Below, in pieces: positions 25,379 to 35,464 of a stretch of 64,000 nucleotides of DNA. Position 1 is the first letter of the stretch, and every line of letters starts with the position of its first letter. The notes under the pieces are model-generated. The model searched no databases, had not been told where the DNA came from, and saw only the letters and a program-made list of their open reading frames with translations. Location: assembly GCF_004005485.1 (NCBI RefSeq), contig NZ_RZUL01000002.1, forward strand, positions 248,001 to 312,000. The letters run 5' to 3'. The DNA is from Sphingobium algorifonticola. GTDB lineage: Bacteria; Pseudomonadota; Alphaproteobacteria; Sphingomonadales; Sphingomonadaceae. Position numbers and translations under genes: made by a program.

Positions 25379-26008
25379 TTGCCAATCCATCCCAAGTTCA
25401 AGCGTCCGCGCGCCGTCGCGCTCGAGGACGGGCGTACGCCCGCGACCGAATATCTCGATTTTCTGGCGGCGTGGGTGAAGAAGCCACGGCAGACGGCCTC
25501 CGTCGTGCCGAGCAGCCGTTATCTCGCGCGGCTGATGGTGCGCGATATCGATCCGGCCGACGGGCGCGTGATCGAGCTGGGCGGTGGCACCGGCGTTTTC
25601 ACGCGCGCCATCCTCGCCACTGGCCTGTCGCCCGAAAAGCTGGAAGTGGTGGAAATCAACCCCGGCTTCGCGCGCAGCCTGCGACGGCATTTTCCGGCAG
25701 TTTCCATCCTCGAAGTGCCCGCGCAAAGCGTGTCCGGTCATGCCGCGGGCGAACGGGGCAGCTATCAATGCGTGGTGAGCGGCCTGCCGCTGCTCGCGAT
25801 GGACAAGGGGCTGCACCGGGCGATCCTGGCCGAGGCGTTCGTGATGCTGCGGCCGGGCGGCAGCTTTGTCCAGTTCACTTACTCGCTGCGGCCGCCGGTG
25901 TCGCAATCGGTGCTCGATGCGCTTGACCTGGATGTGACGCGCGTGGGCCAGACGGTCCGCAACTTCCCCCCCGCCACGGTATTCCGCTTCACCCGTCGCG
26001 GCGAATGA
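25379..26008 (+). CDS. SAM-dependent methyltransferase, phospholipid N-methyltransferase-like
   Basis: About 209 residues from a TTG at 25379, which has GGAG ten bases upstream; no ATG fits. It has a class I methyltransferase core: VIELGGGTGVFTRAIL (SAM motif I), KLEVVEINPGFARSL (acidic motif II), CVVSGLPLLAMDKGL and EAFVMLRPGGSFVQFTYS. LAAWVKKPRQTASVVPSSRYLARLM before motif I is typical of PmtA-like enzymes that methylate phosphatidylethanolamine or related lipids. It overlaps the next gene by 4 bases. Lipid specificity is inferred from the family. Confidence 0.8.
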   Translation: MPIHPKFKRPRAVALEDGRTPATEYLDFLAAWVKKPRQTASVVPSSRYLARLMVRDIDPADGRVIELGGGTGVFTRAILATGLSPEKLEVVEINPGFARSLRRHFPAVSILEVPAQSVSGHAAGERGSYQCVVSGLPLLAMDKGLHRAILAEAFVMLRPGGSFVQFTYSLRPPVSQSVLDALDLDVTRVGQTVRNFPPATVFRFTRRGE

Positions 26009-27180
26009 GCGAACACTATGACGCGATCGTGCTTGGCGCGGGTGGCGCCGGGCTGATGTGCGCGGCTGTGGCGGGACAGCGGGGCAGGCGGGTGCTGGTG
26101 ATCGACCATGCCGATGCGCCGGGAAAGAAGATCCTGATATCCGGCGGCGGACGCTGCAATTTCACCAATGTCCACACCGCGGCGGATCGCTATCTGTCGG
26201 CCAATCCGCATTTCGCAAAGTCCGCCCTGAGCCGCTACACGCCCGCCGATTTCATCGCGCTGGTGCAGCGGCACGGCATTGCCTTTCACGAAAAAACGCT
26301 GGGGCAACTGTTCTGCGACGGGTCCGCGCGGCAGATCGTGGCGATGCTGCTGGCGGAATGTGCGAAGGGCAGGGTGGACATCGCGCTGGGCGAGGCGATC
26401 ATCGCGGTCGATCATGCCGATGCGCGCTATCGCGTGAAGTTCGGCAGGCGGACGGCCAGCGCGCCCGCGCTGGTGATCGCGACGGGCGGACCGTCGATCC
26501 CGAAAATGGGCGCGACCGGCTTCGCCTATGATCTGGCCCGGCAGTTCGGGATGAAGGTGGTGGAGCCGCGCCCCGCGCTGGTGCCCTTCACTTTGGGCGG
26601 AGAGGATGTGCTGTTCCGCGATCTGTCGGGCGTGTCCGCAGAAGTCGTCGCGCGCTGCGGCAAGGCGGCGTTCCGGGAGGCGGCGCTGTTCACGCACAAG
26701 GGGCTGTCCGGCCCGGCGATCCTGCAAGTCTCCTCCTACTGGCGGCATGGGCAGCCGATCGGCATCGATTTTCTGCCCGCGCACGAAAGCGGCTGGCTGC
26801 TGGCGGCGAAGCGGGAAAGGCCGCGTGCTACCCTAAGGTCGGTCCTGTCGGCGTTGCTGCCCGACCGGCTGGCGGAAACGCTGTCCGACCGTCTCGCCCT
26901 GACCGGCGATCTTGCCAGTCAGACGGACAAGGCGCTGGCCGCCGCTGGACAGCGGCTCTCCGCCTGGACCTTCCATCCCAACGGCACCGAAGGCTTTGCC
27001 AAGGCGGAAGTGACGCTGGGCGGCATCAGCACGGCGGACCTTTCCTCGCAGACGATGGAATCGCGGCGAAATCCGGGGCTTTTCGCGATCGGCGAGGCCG
27101 TTGACGTGACTGGTTGGCTGGGGGGCTATAATTTTCAGTGGGCATGGGCTAGTGGGGTCGCCGCCGGGCAGGCTCTTTAG
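26005..27180 (+). CDS. NAD(P)/FAD-dependent oxidoreductase, HI0933/BaiN family
   Basis: A 391-residue flavoprotein. The N-terminal dinucleotide fold is AIVLGAGGAGLMCAAVAGQ, followed by the family hallmark GKKILISGGGRCNFTN. Further blocks are LVIATGGPSIPKMGATGFAYDLA, FTHKGLSGPAILQVSSYW and the C-terminal GLFAIGEAVDVTGWLGGYNFQWAW. The start overlaps the methyltransferase stop (ATGA), so the two are probably coupled. The reaction is not known for most members of this family. Confidence 0.9.
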   Translation: MSEHYDAIVLGAGGAGLMCAAVAGQRGRRVLVIDHADAPGKKILISGGGRCNFTNVHTAADRYLSANPHFAKSALSRYTPADFIALVQRHGIAFHEKTLGQLFCDGSARQIVAMLLAECAKGRVDIALGEAIIAVDHADARYRVKFGRRTASAPALVIATGGPSIPKMGATGFAYDLARQFGMKVVEPRPALVPFTLGGEDVLFRDLSGVSAEVVARCGKAAFREAALFTHKGLSGPAILQVSSYWRHGQPIGIDFLPAHESGWLLAAKRERPRATLRSVLSALLPDRLAETLSDRLALTGDLASQTDKALAAAGQRLSAWTFHPNGTEGFAKAEVTLGGISTADLSSQTMESRRNPGLFAIGEAVDVTGWLGGYNFQWAWASGVAAGQAL

Positions 27181-27350
27181 CGCACGCTGCCCCGGAGTGA
27201 TTTAAGGCCGGAAAAGCGATTTCCGTTCAGACCTGATCGTCTGACACCATGGAAATTGCTGAAAAACATAAGAAAATTGGGGAACCGGCCGTTCCGTATC
27301 ACGATGACCAATATGCCGTTGCGGCGTGCCAAAAGCGATTCGAGTTGAAA

Positions 27351-29237
27351 ATGCCCTTCAGTACCCTGCCCCGTCTCCTTGCCGAGGCGCTTGCCGCCCG
27401 TGGCTATGCCGCGCCCACGCCCGTCCAGGCCGCCGTTCTCGAACCCGAAGCAATCGGCCGCGATCTTGTCGTCTCCGCGCAGACCGGATCGGGCAAGACC
27501 GTTGCCTTCGGCCTGGCCATGGCGGGCGAACTTCTGAACGCCGAAGGCTTTGCGATGCCCACGCAAAAGCCGCTCGCGCTCATCATCGCGCCGACCCGCG
27601 AACTCGCCCTTCAGGTCAGCCGCGAACTCATCTGGCTCTACGGCCCGACCGGTGCGCGTATCGCCACCTGCGTTGGCGGCATGGATGCCTCGAAGGAAAG
27701 GCGCAATCTTCACCAGGGCGCGCAGATCGTCGTCGGCACGCCGGGCCGCCTGCGCGATCATCTGGAACGTGGCGCGCTCGACCTCGCCGAGTTGCGCGCC
27801 GCGGTGCTCGACGAAGCCGATGAAATGCTCGACATGGGGTTCCGCGAGGATCTGGAGCAGATCCTCGACGCGACACCCGAAGGCCGCCGCACCCTGCTGT
27901 TCTCCGCCACCATGCCCAAGCCGATCGTGGCGCTCGCCAAGCGCTATCAGCGCGACGCCCTGCGCATCTCGACCGTGGGCGAGGATCGCGGCCATGGCGA
28001 CATCAGCTATCAGGCCGTGACGGTCGCGCCCGCCGATATCGAGAATGCCTGCGTCAACTTGCTGCGCCTGCATGAGGCGGAGACGGCGATGCTGTTCTGT
28101 GCCACCCGCGACAATGTGCGGCATCTCCACGCCGGGCTGACCGAGCGTGGCTTCGCCGTGGTCGCCTTGTCGGGTGAGCATAGCCAGAACGAACGCAACG
28201 CCGCGCTGCAAGCCCTGCGCGATCGTCGCGCCCGCGTCTGCGTCGCCACCGACGTCGCGGCGCGCGGCATCGATCTGCCTACGCTCAGCCTTGTCATCCA
28301 TGTCGAGTTGCCGCGCGACGCCGAAACGCTCCAGCACCGTTCGGGCCGCACCGGGCGCGCGGGCAAGAAGGGCACGGCGATCCTGCTGGTCCCCTATCCG
28401 CGCCGCAAGCGCGTCGAATCGATGCTGCGCGGTGCGAAGATCAATGCCGAGTGGATCGGCGCGCCGACGCCCGAGGACATTCGCCGCAACGATCGCGAAC
28501 GCCTGATCGCCGCCTTGCTCGAACCCGTCGAAGTCGACGAGGAAGATCGCGCGCTCGCGCAGCGCCTGCTGGCCGAACGCAGCGCGGAGGACATCGCCGC
28601 CGCGCTCGTCCGCGCGCATCGCGCCAAGATGCCTGCGCCGGAGGAACTGATCGATGCCAGCAGCGGCCCTGCCCAACGCGGCGAACAGCGACAGGAAGGC
28701 CCGCGTCGCGGGTTCGAGGATACGGTCTGGTTCCGCATGAATATCGGTCGCAAGGACAATGCCGATCCGCGCTGGCTGTTGCCGCTCATCTGCCGCCGCG
28801 GTCATGTGACGCGCAGCGAGATCGGCGCGATCCGCCTTGCCGCCAGCGAAACCTTGTTCGAGATACCGCGCCCCGTCGCTGCCCGCTTCATCGCGGCGGT
28901 CAAGCGCACCGTGTCGGACGATCCCGATTGCGAAGGCGCGGTCATGATCGAGGAAGTGCAGGGCACGCCGCGCATGGAAGCCAAGCACAACCGGCGCAAC
29001 GACGGTCCGCCGCCGCGCCGCTATGACGCGCAGCCGACCGAGCGGAAGCAGCTTGGCGCAAGGCCTTCGGGTGGCGGATTTGGCGGCGGCGCCGGTCGCG
29101 GCGGTCCGGGTGGCGGCAAGCCGTTCGGTGGCGGCGGTCGTCCCTCCGGTCCCGGCGGCGCACGTCCGCCGTTCAAGGGCAAGCCCGGCGGTGGCAAGCC
29201 CTTCGCCGGCAAGCCGCGCACGGGACGTCCGGGCTAA
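27351..29237 (+). CDS. DEAD-box RNA helicase (DeaD/CsdA-like)
   Basis: A 628-residue ATP-dependent RNA helicase. The motifs are in order: Q-region [16 protein letters not shown] (43-50), PTRELA (81-86), GG, TPGR (130-133), DEAD (154-157), SAT, then the second RecA domain with [13 protein letters not shown] and [13 protein letters not shown]. After it comes a DbpA/CsdA-type RNA-binding domain (about 465-560; [25 protein letters not shown]) and a Gly/Pro/Arg/Lys-rich tail of about 70 residues. ATG 27351 begins the conserved domain; an in-frame ATG at 27249 would add 34 residues. A role in ribosome assembly or cold adaptation is likely. Confidence 0.9.
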   Translation: MPFSTLPRLLAEALAARGYAAPTPVQAAVLEPEAIGRDLVVSAQTGSGKTVAFGLAMAGELLNAEGFAMPTQKPLALIIAPTRELALQVSRELIWLYGPTGARIATCVGGMDASKERRNLHQGAQIVVGTPGRLRDHLERGALDLAELRAAVLDEADEMLDMGFREDLEQILDATPEGRRTLLFSATMPKPIVALAKRYQRDALRISTVGEDRGHGDISYQAVTVAPADIENACVNLLRLHEAETAMLFCATRDNVRHLHAGLTERGFAVVALSGEHSQNERNAALQALRDRRARVCVATDVAARGIDLPTLSLVIHVELPRDAETLQHRSGRTGRAGKKGTAILLVPYPRRKRVESMLRGAKINAEWIGAPTPEDIRRNDRERLIAALLEPVEVDEEDRALAQRLLAERSAEDIAAALVRAHRAKMPAPEELIDASSGPAQRGEQRQEGPRRGFEDTVWFRMNIGRKDNADPRWLLPLICRRGHVTRSEIGAIRLAASETLFEIPRPVAARFIAAVKRTVSDDPDCEGAVMIEEVQGTPRMEAKHNRRNDGPPPRRYDAQPTERKQLGARPSGGGFGGGAGRGGPGGGKPFGGGGRPSGPGGARPPFKGKPGGGKPFAGKPRTGRPG

Positions 29238-29248
29238 GCCACAGCCGC

Positions 29249-29704
29249 ATGCCTCACATCCTTGTCGATGCCGATGCCTGTCCGGTGAAGGACGAGATAT
29301 ACCGCGTCGCCTTTCGCCATGACGTGCCGGTCACCATTGTGAGCAACAGCCCGATCCGCATCCCGGCGCATGCGCTGGTGGACCGGGTCGTGGTAAGCGA
29401 CGGCTTCGACGCGGCCGACGACTGGATCGCGGAGCGGGCGGGGGCCGATGCGGTCGTCATCACGGCCGATATCCTGCTGGCCGATCGATGCCTGAAGGCG
29501 GGCGCGAGCGTCATCGGCAACAATGGCAAGCCGTTCACGCATGCCAGCATCGGCGGCGCGATCGCCACCCGCGCGATCATGGCGGACCTGCGCGCGGACG
29601 GCAGCGCGATCGGCGGCCCGCCCCCTTTCAGCAAGGCGGACCGATCGCGCTTCCTCCAAACCCTCGATGAGGCGCTGGTGCGGATGAAGCGCGGTCGGTC
29701 GTAG
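29249..29704 (+). CDS. DUF188 (YaiI/YqxD) family protein
   Basis: A 151-residue protein of the YaiI/YqxD family, which has a PIN-like nuclease fold. It keeps the acidic N-terminus [18 protein letters not shown], then [34 protein letters not shown] and [17 protein letters not shown], all well-conserved blocks. The biochemical role is not established. It follows the helicase gene after 11 bases and is convergent with the hydrolase gene across a paired-hairpin repeat. Confidence 0.88.
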   Translation: MPHILVDADACPVKDEIYRVAFRHDVPVTIVSNSPIRIPAHALVDRVVVSDGFDAADDWIAERAGADAVVITADILLADRCLKAGASVIGNNGKPFTHASIGGAIATRAIMADLRADGSAIGGPPPFSKADRSRFLQTLDEALVRMKRGRS

Positions 29705-29716
29705 TCATGGTTGCTT

Positions 29717-29780
29717 GGCGAAAACCGGGGTCCAGGGTCGCACACAAATGCACTTGCTGCTCTGGACCCCGGTTTTCGCC
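29717..29780. repeat. Paired inverted repeat, family E
   Basis: In the convergent gap between the DUF188 gene and the hydrolase gene. Arms GGCGAAAACCGGGGTCCAG (29717-29735) and CTGGACCCCGGTTTTCGCC (29762-29780) are exact complements. The right end extends into a local hairpin CCCCGG/CCGGGG around TTTTCG; the matching outer bases at the left have been lost. Confidence 0.82.
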
Positions 29781-29803
29781 GGGGAACGGCCCATCAGGGG
29801 ATG

Positions 29804-30952
29804 TTACCCCGACGTCGTTACCTTCGCCTTCTTTCCCTTGGTCCTGGCGCAGCCTTCGGTCGGGCACAGCCGCCATATGCCGTCCCCCACCGGATCATCG
29901 TCGATCCCGCTGACGGCGGGCAGACGTCCGGGCAGGGGGCCGCTTTTGCCTTGCAGCGCCTGTTTCAGATCTTCGGCCGCCTGCGGACTGTCGAGGAAAT
30001 CGTTATGCCCGAGGTCGCTCTTGCTCACCCAGCTGGTGTCGACCACGTCGAGTACGGGGGATGGCTTGGGGTAGCAGCGGGCGAACTTGTCCTTGCCGAA
30101 GCAGAAAGGGCTGCCAAGGCGCGGGTAATGATGGATGCGGCGCGATATCCCGATCGCGCTGTCCTTGGCGGACAGATAGACGGTATAGTGCCGTTCCCCG
30201 CTGACGACACCGGCGCGGCCGGGAATGCCCTGGATGATCTGCGAAAAGCGGTCGCGGTCCACGTCCGGCGAGGCCAATATCACGGTCCTGACCTTCGCGA
30301 GGCCCGCCGCATCGAGCACTTCCATCGCATCGATGACGCTCCGGCTGCCCATGCTGTGCCCGACCAGCACGATTTCGTTGACCGCCGGGTCGCGGGCCAG
30401 TCGCCGGATCATCACGTTCAGATAGGCCTGCGTCCAGTCGACATTGGTTTCGTCCCACGGATATTTGAGGACGGCGTCCTGCGACGGCCAGGCAAAAAGG
30501 ATGGCCGGGCCGCGGAACTCTCCTGCCGCGCGCATCATGCGCAGGCGCACGGCCGGCGAGGCGAAATTGTTGTTGTATCCGTGCACGAACAGCAGCACCC
30601 GCCCCTGACCGCGCGCCAGTTGCGCCGCCAGTGTCGTCCACCAGTCCTCTTCGTTCGCCAGATTGGGCGTCACGGGGTCGCCCGGCTTCACGGCGGCATC
30701 GGCCTCGTACCAGCCCAGCCGCATCACATCGCTGCGTTCGACCGACATGGTGAAGCTGCCCGCGCGGCAATCGGGCAGGCGCGTGGTCGCAAACAGCAGC
30801 GGGCCGCCGCCATCATCGGTCGTCGGCATCGGGATCGGGCTTGCCCGGCAATCCCGCACCCACTGCGCGGGATCGGGCGGTGGCAGCGACGCCGCACAGC
30901 CTGACAGGACCAGCAGGAGCAGCGGGACAAGACACTGGGAAAGGCGCTTCAT
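29804..30952 (-). CDS. Alpha/beta hydrolase lipoprotein (DUF900-like)
   Basis: A 382-residue envelope protein with a lipobox (VLSGC, near Cys19). The hydrolase core has RVLLFVHGYNNNF, the nucleophile elbow VLVGHSMGSRSVIDAM with its serine, ILASPDVDRDRF and a late His in DLGHNDFLD. FATTRLP near the start is shared with DUF900 proteins. ATG 30952 was chosen because the signal peptide begins there; a frame reading 51 codons upstream has no ribosome-binding site and overlaps the divergent ABC gene. The substrate is unknown. Confidence 0.82.
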   Translation of the reverse strand: MKRLSQCLVPLLLLVLSGCAASLPPPDPAQWVRDCRASPIPMPTTDDGGGPLLFATTRLPDCRAGSFTMSVERSDVMRLGWYEADAAVKPGDPVTPNLANEEDWWTTLAAQLARGQGRVLLFVHGYNNNFASPAVRLRMMRAAGEFRGPAILFAWPSQDAVLKYPWDETNVDWTQAYLNVMIRRLARDPAVNEIVLVGHSMGSRSVIDAMEVLDAAGLAKVRTVILASPDVDRDRFSQIIQGIPGRAGVVSGERHYTVYLSAKDSAIGISRRIHHYPRLGSPFCFGKDKFARCYPKPSPVLDVVDTSWVSKSDLGHNDFLDSPQAAEDLKQALQGKSGPLPGRLPAVSGIDDDPVGDGIWRLCPTEGCARTKGKKAKVTTSG

Positions 30953-31098
30953 GACACAATCATCCGCATCGCTATCGTCCACCGGGCTGTTGTCGCTTTC
31001 TGTGCGTCTGGCAAGCCATTGCGTCCGGGCGCAGGGCTTGCAAACGGCACCCGGCCCCTTACGTTCGCAACCAGCACAGAGGGGGCATTCGCCACGGC

Positions 31099-32046
31099 AT
31101 GGCATCCATCATTTCCATCAGCGGCCTGACGAAACGCTATGCGTCGGGGCATGTCGCGCTGCACGGCGTCGATCTGGAGATCGAGGAAGGCGAGATTTTC
31201 GCGCTGCTTGGCCCGAACGGCGCGGGCAAGACCACGCTGATTTCGATCATCTGCGGCAACGTCACCGGCACGGAGGGCAGCGTCACTGTGGCCGGGCACG
31301 ATATCGTGCGCGATTATCGCGGATCGCGCCGTGCCATCGGGCTGGTCCCGCAGGAACTGCACACCGACGCGTTCGAAAAGGTGATGTCCACCGTCCGGTT
31401 CAGCCGCGGGCTGTTCGGCAAGCCGCGCGACGATGCGTTGATCGAGAAAATCCTGCGCGACCTGTCCCTGTGGGACAAGCGTGACGCGAAGATCATGGAA
31501 CTGTCCGGCGGCATGAAGCGGCGGGTGATGATCGCGAAGGCGCTTTCGCACGAACCACGGGTGCTGTTTCTGGACGAGCCGACGGCCGGTGTCGATGTCG
31601 AGCTGCGCCGTGACATGTGGGCGCTGGTGCGGCAATTGCGCGAAACCGGCGTCACCATCATCCTGACGACCCATTATATCGAGGAAGCCGAGGAAATGGC
31701 CGATCGCGTCGGCGTCATCAGCGGCGGCAAGCTGATCCTGGTCGAGGAAAAAACGGCGCTGATGCGCAAGCTGGGCAAGAAGACGCTGACCGTGATGCTG
31801 GCCGATCCGCTGCCAGCCGTACCAGCCGAGCTGGCGCAATGGGATGTCACGATCAAGGGGGACGGGCACGAGCTGGAATATGTGTTCGACACGCAGGCCG
31901 AGCGGACCGGCGTATCCTCGCTGTTGCGGCAACTGGGGGACCTGGGCATCGCCTACAAGGATCTGAACACGCGGCAGAGCAGCCTGGAGGATATTTTCGT
32001 CGGCCTCGTCCATCGCGATGCCGACGCGGCGGAGGCGGTGGCATGA
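31099..32046 (+). CDS. ABC transporter ATP-binding protein (ABC-2 type exporter)
   Basis: A 315-residue cytoplasmic ATPase. Walker A is [12 protein letters not shown], the signature is [16 protein letters not shown], Walker B is [12 protein letters not shown], and the switch His lies in [17 protein letters not shown]. The roughly 90-residue C-terminal extension is typical of drug- or polysaccharide-type ABC-2 exporters ([15 protein letters not shown] end). It overlaps the permease gene by 4 bases (ATGA), so the two form one transporter. The cargo cannot be read from sequence. Confidence 0.92.
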   Translation: MASIISISGLTKRYASGHVALHGVDLEIEEGEIFALLGPNGAGKTTLISIICGNVTGTEGSVTVAGHDIVRDYRGSRRAIGLVPQELHTDAFEKVMSTVRFSRGLFGKPRDDALIEKILRDLSLWDKRDAKIMELSGGMKRRVMIAKALSHEPRVLFLDEPTAGVDVELRRDMWALVRQLRETGVTIILTTHYIEEAEEMADRVGVISGGKLILVEEKTALMRKLGKKTLTVMLADPLPAVPAELAQWDVTIKGDGHELEYVFDTQAERTGVSSLLRQLGDLGIAYKDLNTRQSSLEDIFVGLVHRDADAAEAVA

Positions 32047-32813
32047 TCCATTTCAGCCTTAATGCCGTGAGCGCCATCTACACGTTCGAACTGGCGCGGT
32101 TCGGCCGGACGATCCTGACCAGCCTGGCGACGCCGGTCATCACCACGTCGCTGTACTTCATCGTCTTCGGCTCCGCGATCGGCAGCCAGATGAAGGAAAT
32201 CGACGGCATCCCCTATGGCGCGTTCATCGTGCCGGGGCTCATCATGCTGTCGATGTTCACCGAAAGCATTTTCAACGCCAGCTTCGGCATCTACATGCCC
32301 AAGTTCACCGGCACGATCTACGAGCTGCTCTCCGCGCCGGTCTCCGCGCTGGAGACCGTGGTCGCTTATGTCGGCGCAGCGGCGACCAAATCGATGATTC
32401 TGGGTCTCATCATCTTTGCAACAGCGCATCTGTTCGTCGCCCTGCCGGTCGCGCATCCGGTGGCGATGATCGGCTTCATGATGCTGATCGCGATCACCTT
32501 CTGCCTGTTCGGCTTCATCCTGGGGGTCTGGGCGCAAAGTTTCGAGCAGTTGCAGGTCATCCCGCTGCTGGTCGTGACACCGATGACGTTCCTGGGCGGC
32601 GCTTTCTATTCGATCGCGATGCTGCCCGAACCTTGGCGCACGATCACGCTGTTCAATCCGGTCGTTTATCTCATCAGCGGATTTCGCTGGACCTTCTTCG
32701 GAAAGGGCGACGTGGCGATCGAATGGTCGCTGGGCTTTATCGCCGCGATGCTGGTGATCTGCATCGCGATCATCGGCTGGATGTTCAGCACGGGATACCG
32801 GCTGAAGAAGTGA
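32043..32813 (+). CDS. ABC-2 type transporter permease
   Basis: A 256-residue membrane protein with six predicted transmembrane helices (for example [37 protein letters not shown] and [13 protein letters not shown]). The ABC-2 motif area [34 protein letters not shown] is present and typical of YadH/DrrB-like permeases. ATG 32043 overlaps the ATPase stop. A longer open frame starting inside the ATPase gene is only out-of-frame sequence. It is convergent with glpX across a 77-base repeat. Confidence 0.92.
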   Translation: MIHFSLNAVSAIYTFELARFGRTILTSLATPVITTSLYFIVFGSAIGSQMKEIDGIPYGAFIVPGLIMLSMFTESIFNASFGIYMPKFTGTIYELLSAPVSALETVVAYVGAAATKSMILGLIIFATAHLFVALPVAHPVAMIGFMMLIAITFCLFGFILGVWAQSFEQLQVIPLLVVTPMTFLGGAFYSIAMLPEPWRTITLFNPVVYLISGFRWTFFGKGDVAIEWSLGFIAAMLVICIAIIGWMFSTGYRLKK

Positions 32814-32848
32814 CGTCCTTCGTCACGGGAATAGCGTGGCTATAATCT

Positions 32849-32925
32849 GTTCTCCTGCGAAAGCAGGAGTCTAGGGTTCTGGATGCAATCGGAGCGACTC
32901 TGGGCTCCTGCTTTCGCAGGAGAAC
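32849..32925. repeat. Paired-hairpin element, family D, 77 nt
   Basis: In the convergent gap between the permease and glpX. Two inverted hairpins have arms CTCCTGC and GCAGGAG around a GAAA loop (left, on the plus strand) and its complement (right). The length equals that of the copy at 20453-20529, where the loop is GCAA instead. Confidence 0.85.
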
Positions 32926-32937
32926 CCCTCTTGTTAC

Positions 32938-33909
32938 TTACCCCGCCCGATGTTCGCCCTTCACCCAGCGCACCGTGCCGGAGCTGGCACGCATCACCAC
33001 GCTGTCGGTCGTCATCTTGCCGCCCGGCAGACGCTTCACGCCCGCCAGCAGCGATCCGTCCGTCACCCCGGTCGCGGCGAAGATGCAGTCGCCGATCGCC
33101 AGTTCCTTGAGGTCATAGACCTTGTCGAGATCGGTGATGCCCCATTTGCGCGCGCGGCCACGCTCGTCGTCGTTGCGGAACAGCAGGCGTCCCTTGAACT
33201 GCCCGCCGACGCAGCGCAGCGCCGCGCAGGCCAGCACGCCTTCGGGCGCGCCGCCGGACCCCATATACATGTCGATCGTGGTTTCGGGGTTGGTCGTTGC
33301 GATCACGCCCGCCACGTCGCCATCGGGGATCAGCATGATGCCGCAGCCGATGGCGCGCAGCTCCCCGATCAGCTTTTCGTGTCGCGGGCGGTCCAGCACG
33401 CACACGATGATGTCGGCGGGGGCCACGCCCTTGTGCGCGGCGACTGCCTCGACATTCTCTTTCACCGACTTGTTCATGTCGATGATGCCATCGGGATAGC
33501 CCGGTCCCACCGCCAGCTTTTCCATATAGACGTCCGGCGCGTTGAGCAGCCCGCCTTCCTCGGAAATGGCGAGCACGGCGAGCGCATTCGGCCCGGCCTT
33601 GGCCGTGATCGTGGTGCCTTCCAGCGGATCGAGCGCGATGTCGATCTTCGGACCCTTGCCGATGGCGTTGCCCACCTTCTCGCCGATGTAGAGCATCGGC
33701 GCTTCGTCCCGCTCGCCTTCGCCGATCACGACGGTGCCGTCCATGTAGAGGTCGTTGAAGGCGATTCGCATGGCTTCGACGGCGGCAGCGTCGGCGGCTT
33801 TCTCGTCCCCGCGCCCGATCAGCTTGGATGCGGCGATGGCCGCGGCTTCGGTGACGCGCACCATTTCCAGAACCAGCACGCGATCCAGAACCGAACTCGC
33901 CTTCACCAT
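32938..33909 (-). CDS. glpX: Class II fructose-1,6-bisphosphatase
   Basis: A 323-residue cytoplasmic phosphatase for gluconeogenesis and related routes. The metal-binding motifs of the GlpX type are present: VVIGEGERDEAPMLYIGE, ALDPLEGTT, and GGAPEGVLACAALRCVGG. ATG 33909 has AAAGGATG about eight bases upstream on the minus strand; the longer frame reading is rejected. It follows hom after 86 bases on the same strand, an order often seen in alphaproteobacteria, and probably shares its transcript. Confidence 0.94.
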   Translation of the reverse strand: MVKASSVLDRVLVLEMVRVTEAAAIAASKLIGRGDEKAADAAAVEAMRIAFNDLYMDGTVVIGEGERDEAPMLYIGEKVGNAIGKGPKIDIALDPLEGTTITAKAGPNALAVLAISEEGGLLNAPDVYMEKLAVGPGYPDGIIDMNKSVKENVEAVAAHKGVAPADIIVCVLDRPRHEKLIGELRAIGCGIMLIPDGDVAGVIATTNPETTIDMYMGSGGAPEGVLACAALRCVGGQFKGRLLFRNDDERGRARKWGITDLDKVYDLKELAIGDCIFAATGVTDGSLLAGVKRLPGGKMTTDSVVMRASSGTVRWVKGEHRAG

Positions 33910-33995
33910 GATCGAACATCCTTTGTTGCTGCACGTGCCGATGCCGATAGGCTCTGGGCGTATGCTTGTCGAGAAGCGGATTGCCCGTCCTGACC

Positions 33996-35339
33996 TCAAT
34001 CGAGGATATGCATCACCATCGGCTGGTCGAGCAGGCTGTCCGATCCGGCGAGCCGCGCCAGCGTGTCGGCGATGCAGCGTTCCGCCCCTGCATGCGTCAC
34101 GATGGCGACCAGCACGCCCCTCTGGTCCGGGCTGTCGTCCGCCGTCGCCGTGCCGCGCTGGATCATGCTTTCGATCGACACGCCCGCGTCGCGCGTTGCG
34201 GCGGCGATTTCCGCCAGTACGCCGGGCCGGTCGGCGACACGGAAGCGCAGATAGCTGCGGCCCGTGCGCGCGCCCGTATCGGCTTTCGGCGCAGCGATCA
34301 GGGATGCGACGGGCATGGCGAAGGCGTCGCCATATTCGTCGCGCGCCACGTCGATCAGGTCGGCGACCACGGCGGATGCGGTCGGTCCGTCGCCCGCGCC
34401 CGCGCCCTGAAAGAACAGACGGCCGACGAAATTGCCTTCCGCCACCACGGCATTCAGCGATCCGTCGACATGGGCCAGCGGATGGTTGAGCGGCACCAGC
34501 ATCGGATGAACCCGCTGGAAAAGGCCGTCCGGTCCGTTTTCGGCCATGCCGACCAGGCGGATGCGATAGCCCAGCGCCGCCGCCTCGGCGATATCGGCGG
34601 CGATCACATGGCGGATGCCGGTGATGTCCACATGGTCGAAGGCAAGCTGCGTACCGAAAGACAGGCTGGCCAGGATCGACAGCTTGTGCGCCGCGTCCAC
34701 TCCGTCGATGTCGAAACTCGGGTCCGCTTCGGCATAGCCCAGCGCCTGTGCGTCCTTCAGCACATCGGCAAAGTCGCGCGGCTGCCCGGCGTCCTTCGCC
34801 TTTTCCATGGTGGTGAGGATGTAGTTGCAGGTGCCGTTCAGAATGCCATAGACGCGGCTGATCTCGTTCGCCGCCGCGCCTTCGCGCAGGCCCTTGATAA
34901 CCGGGATGCCGCCCGCCACCGCCGCTTCATATTTCAACGCGACACCCGCGCGCTCCGCCGCCGCCGCGAGGCTGAGGCCGTGATGCGCGATCATCGCCTT
35001 GTTTGCGGTGACGAACGGCTTGCCAGCGGCCAGGCACTGGCGGGCCAGGGTGAGGGCCGGGCCGTCCGATCCGCCGATCAGCTCCACGACGGCATCGACA
35101 TCGCTGCGCGTGACGAGGCGCGTCATGTCGTCCACCCATTCATAGGATGAGAGGTCTATGCCGCGATCCTTGGCCCGGTCCCGTGCGGAGATGGCCACGA
35201 CCTCGATCGGCCGGCCCGACCGGCGGGCCAAGAGAGCGGCGTTGGTTTCCAGCAAGCGGATGACGCCACCGCCCACGGTGCCAAGGCCCACGATCGCAAC
35301 CCGCAATGGCTTGGGCGCATGGGCCTGCTGTTCCGTCAT
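33996..35339 (-). CDS. hom: Homoserine dehydrogenase
   Basis: A 447-residue enzyme that reduces aspartate semialdehyde to homoserine, the branch point to threonine and methionine. The NAD(P) motif is AIVGLGTVGGGVIRLL; the catalytic domain has KYEAAVAGGIPVIKGLREG, RVYGILNGTCNYILTTM and LGYAEADPSFDIDGVDAAHKL. A C-terminal ACT domain (about 355-447; VADRPGVLAEIAAATRDAGVSIESMIQRG) suggests feedback control by an amino acid. ATG 35339 was chosen since the Rossmann fold begins about 14 residues later. Confidence 0.95.
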   Translation of the reverse strand: MTEQQAHAPKPLRVAIVGLGTVGGGVIRLLETNAALLARRSGRPIEVVAISARDRAKDRGIDLSSYEWVDDMTRLVTRSDVDAVVELIGGSDGPALTLARQCLAAGKPFVTANKAMIAHHGLSLAAAAERAGVALKYEAAVAGGIPVIKGLREGAAANEISRVYGILNGTCNYILTTMEKAKDAGQPRDFADVLKDAQALGYAEADPSFDIDGVDAAHKLSILASLSFGTQLAFDHVDITGIRHVIAADIAEAAALGYRIRLVGMAENGPDGLFQRVHPMLVPLNHPLAHVDGSLNAVVAEGNFVGRLFFQGAGAGDGPTASAVVADLIDVARDEYGDAFAMPVASLIAAPKADTGARTGRSYLRFRVADRPGVLAEIAAATRDAGVSIESMIQRGTATADDSPDQRGVLVAIVTHAGAERCIADTLARLAGSDSLLDQPMVMHILD

Positions 35340-35419
35340 ACTCTGTCCCGTCCCCGCATTCCGTTCGACTGGCGGCGCTGATAGACGCGGGCCTGCCGAT
35401 TTCCAAGGGCTATCGCCCC

Positions 35420-35464
35420 GATCCGCCAGCGCCCGATCCGCCAGCGCCCAATCCGTCAGCGCCC
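35420..35464. repeat. Tandem repeat, three copies of a 15-base unit
   Basis: GATCCGCCAGCGCCC occurs at 35420-35434 and 35435-35449, and a copy with two changes (AATCCGTCAGCGCCC) at 35450-35464. The third copy spans the stop codon of the minus-strand gene that ends at 35456, so repeat growth may have altered the end of that gene. Confidence 0.85.
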
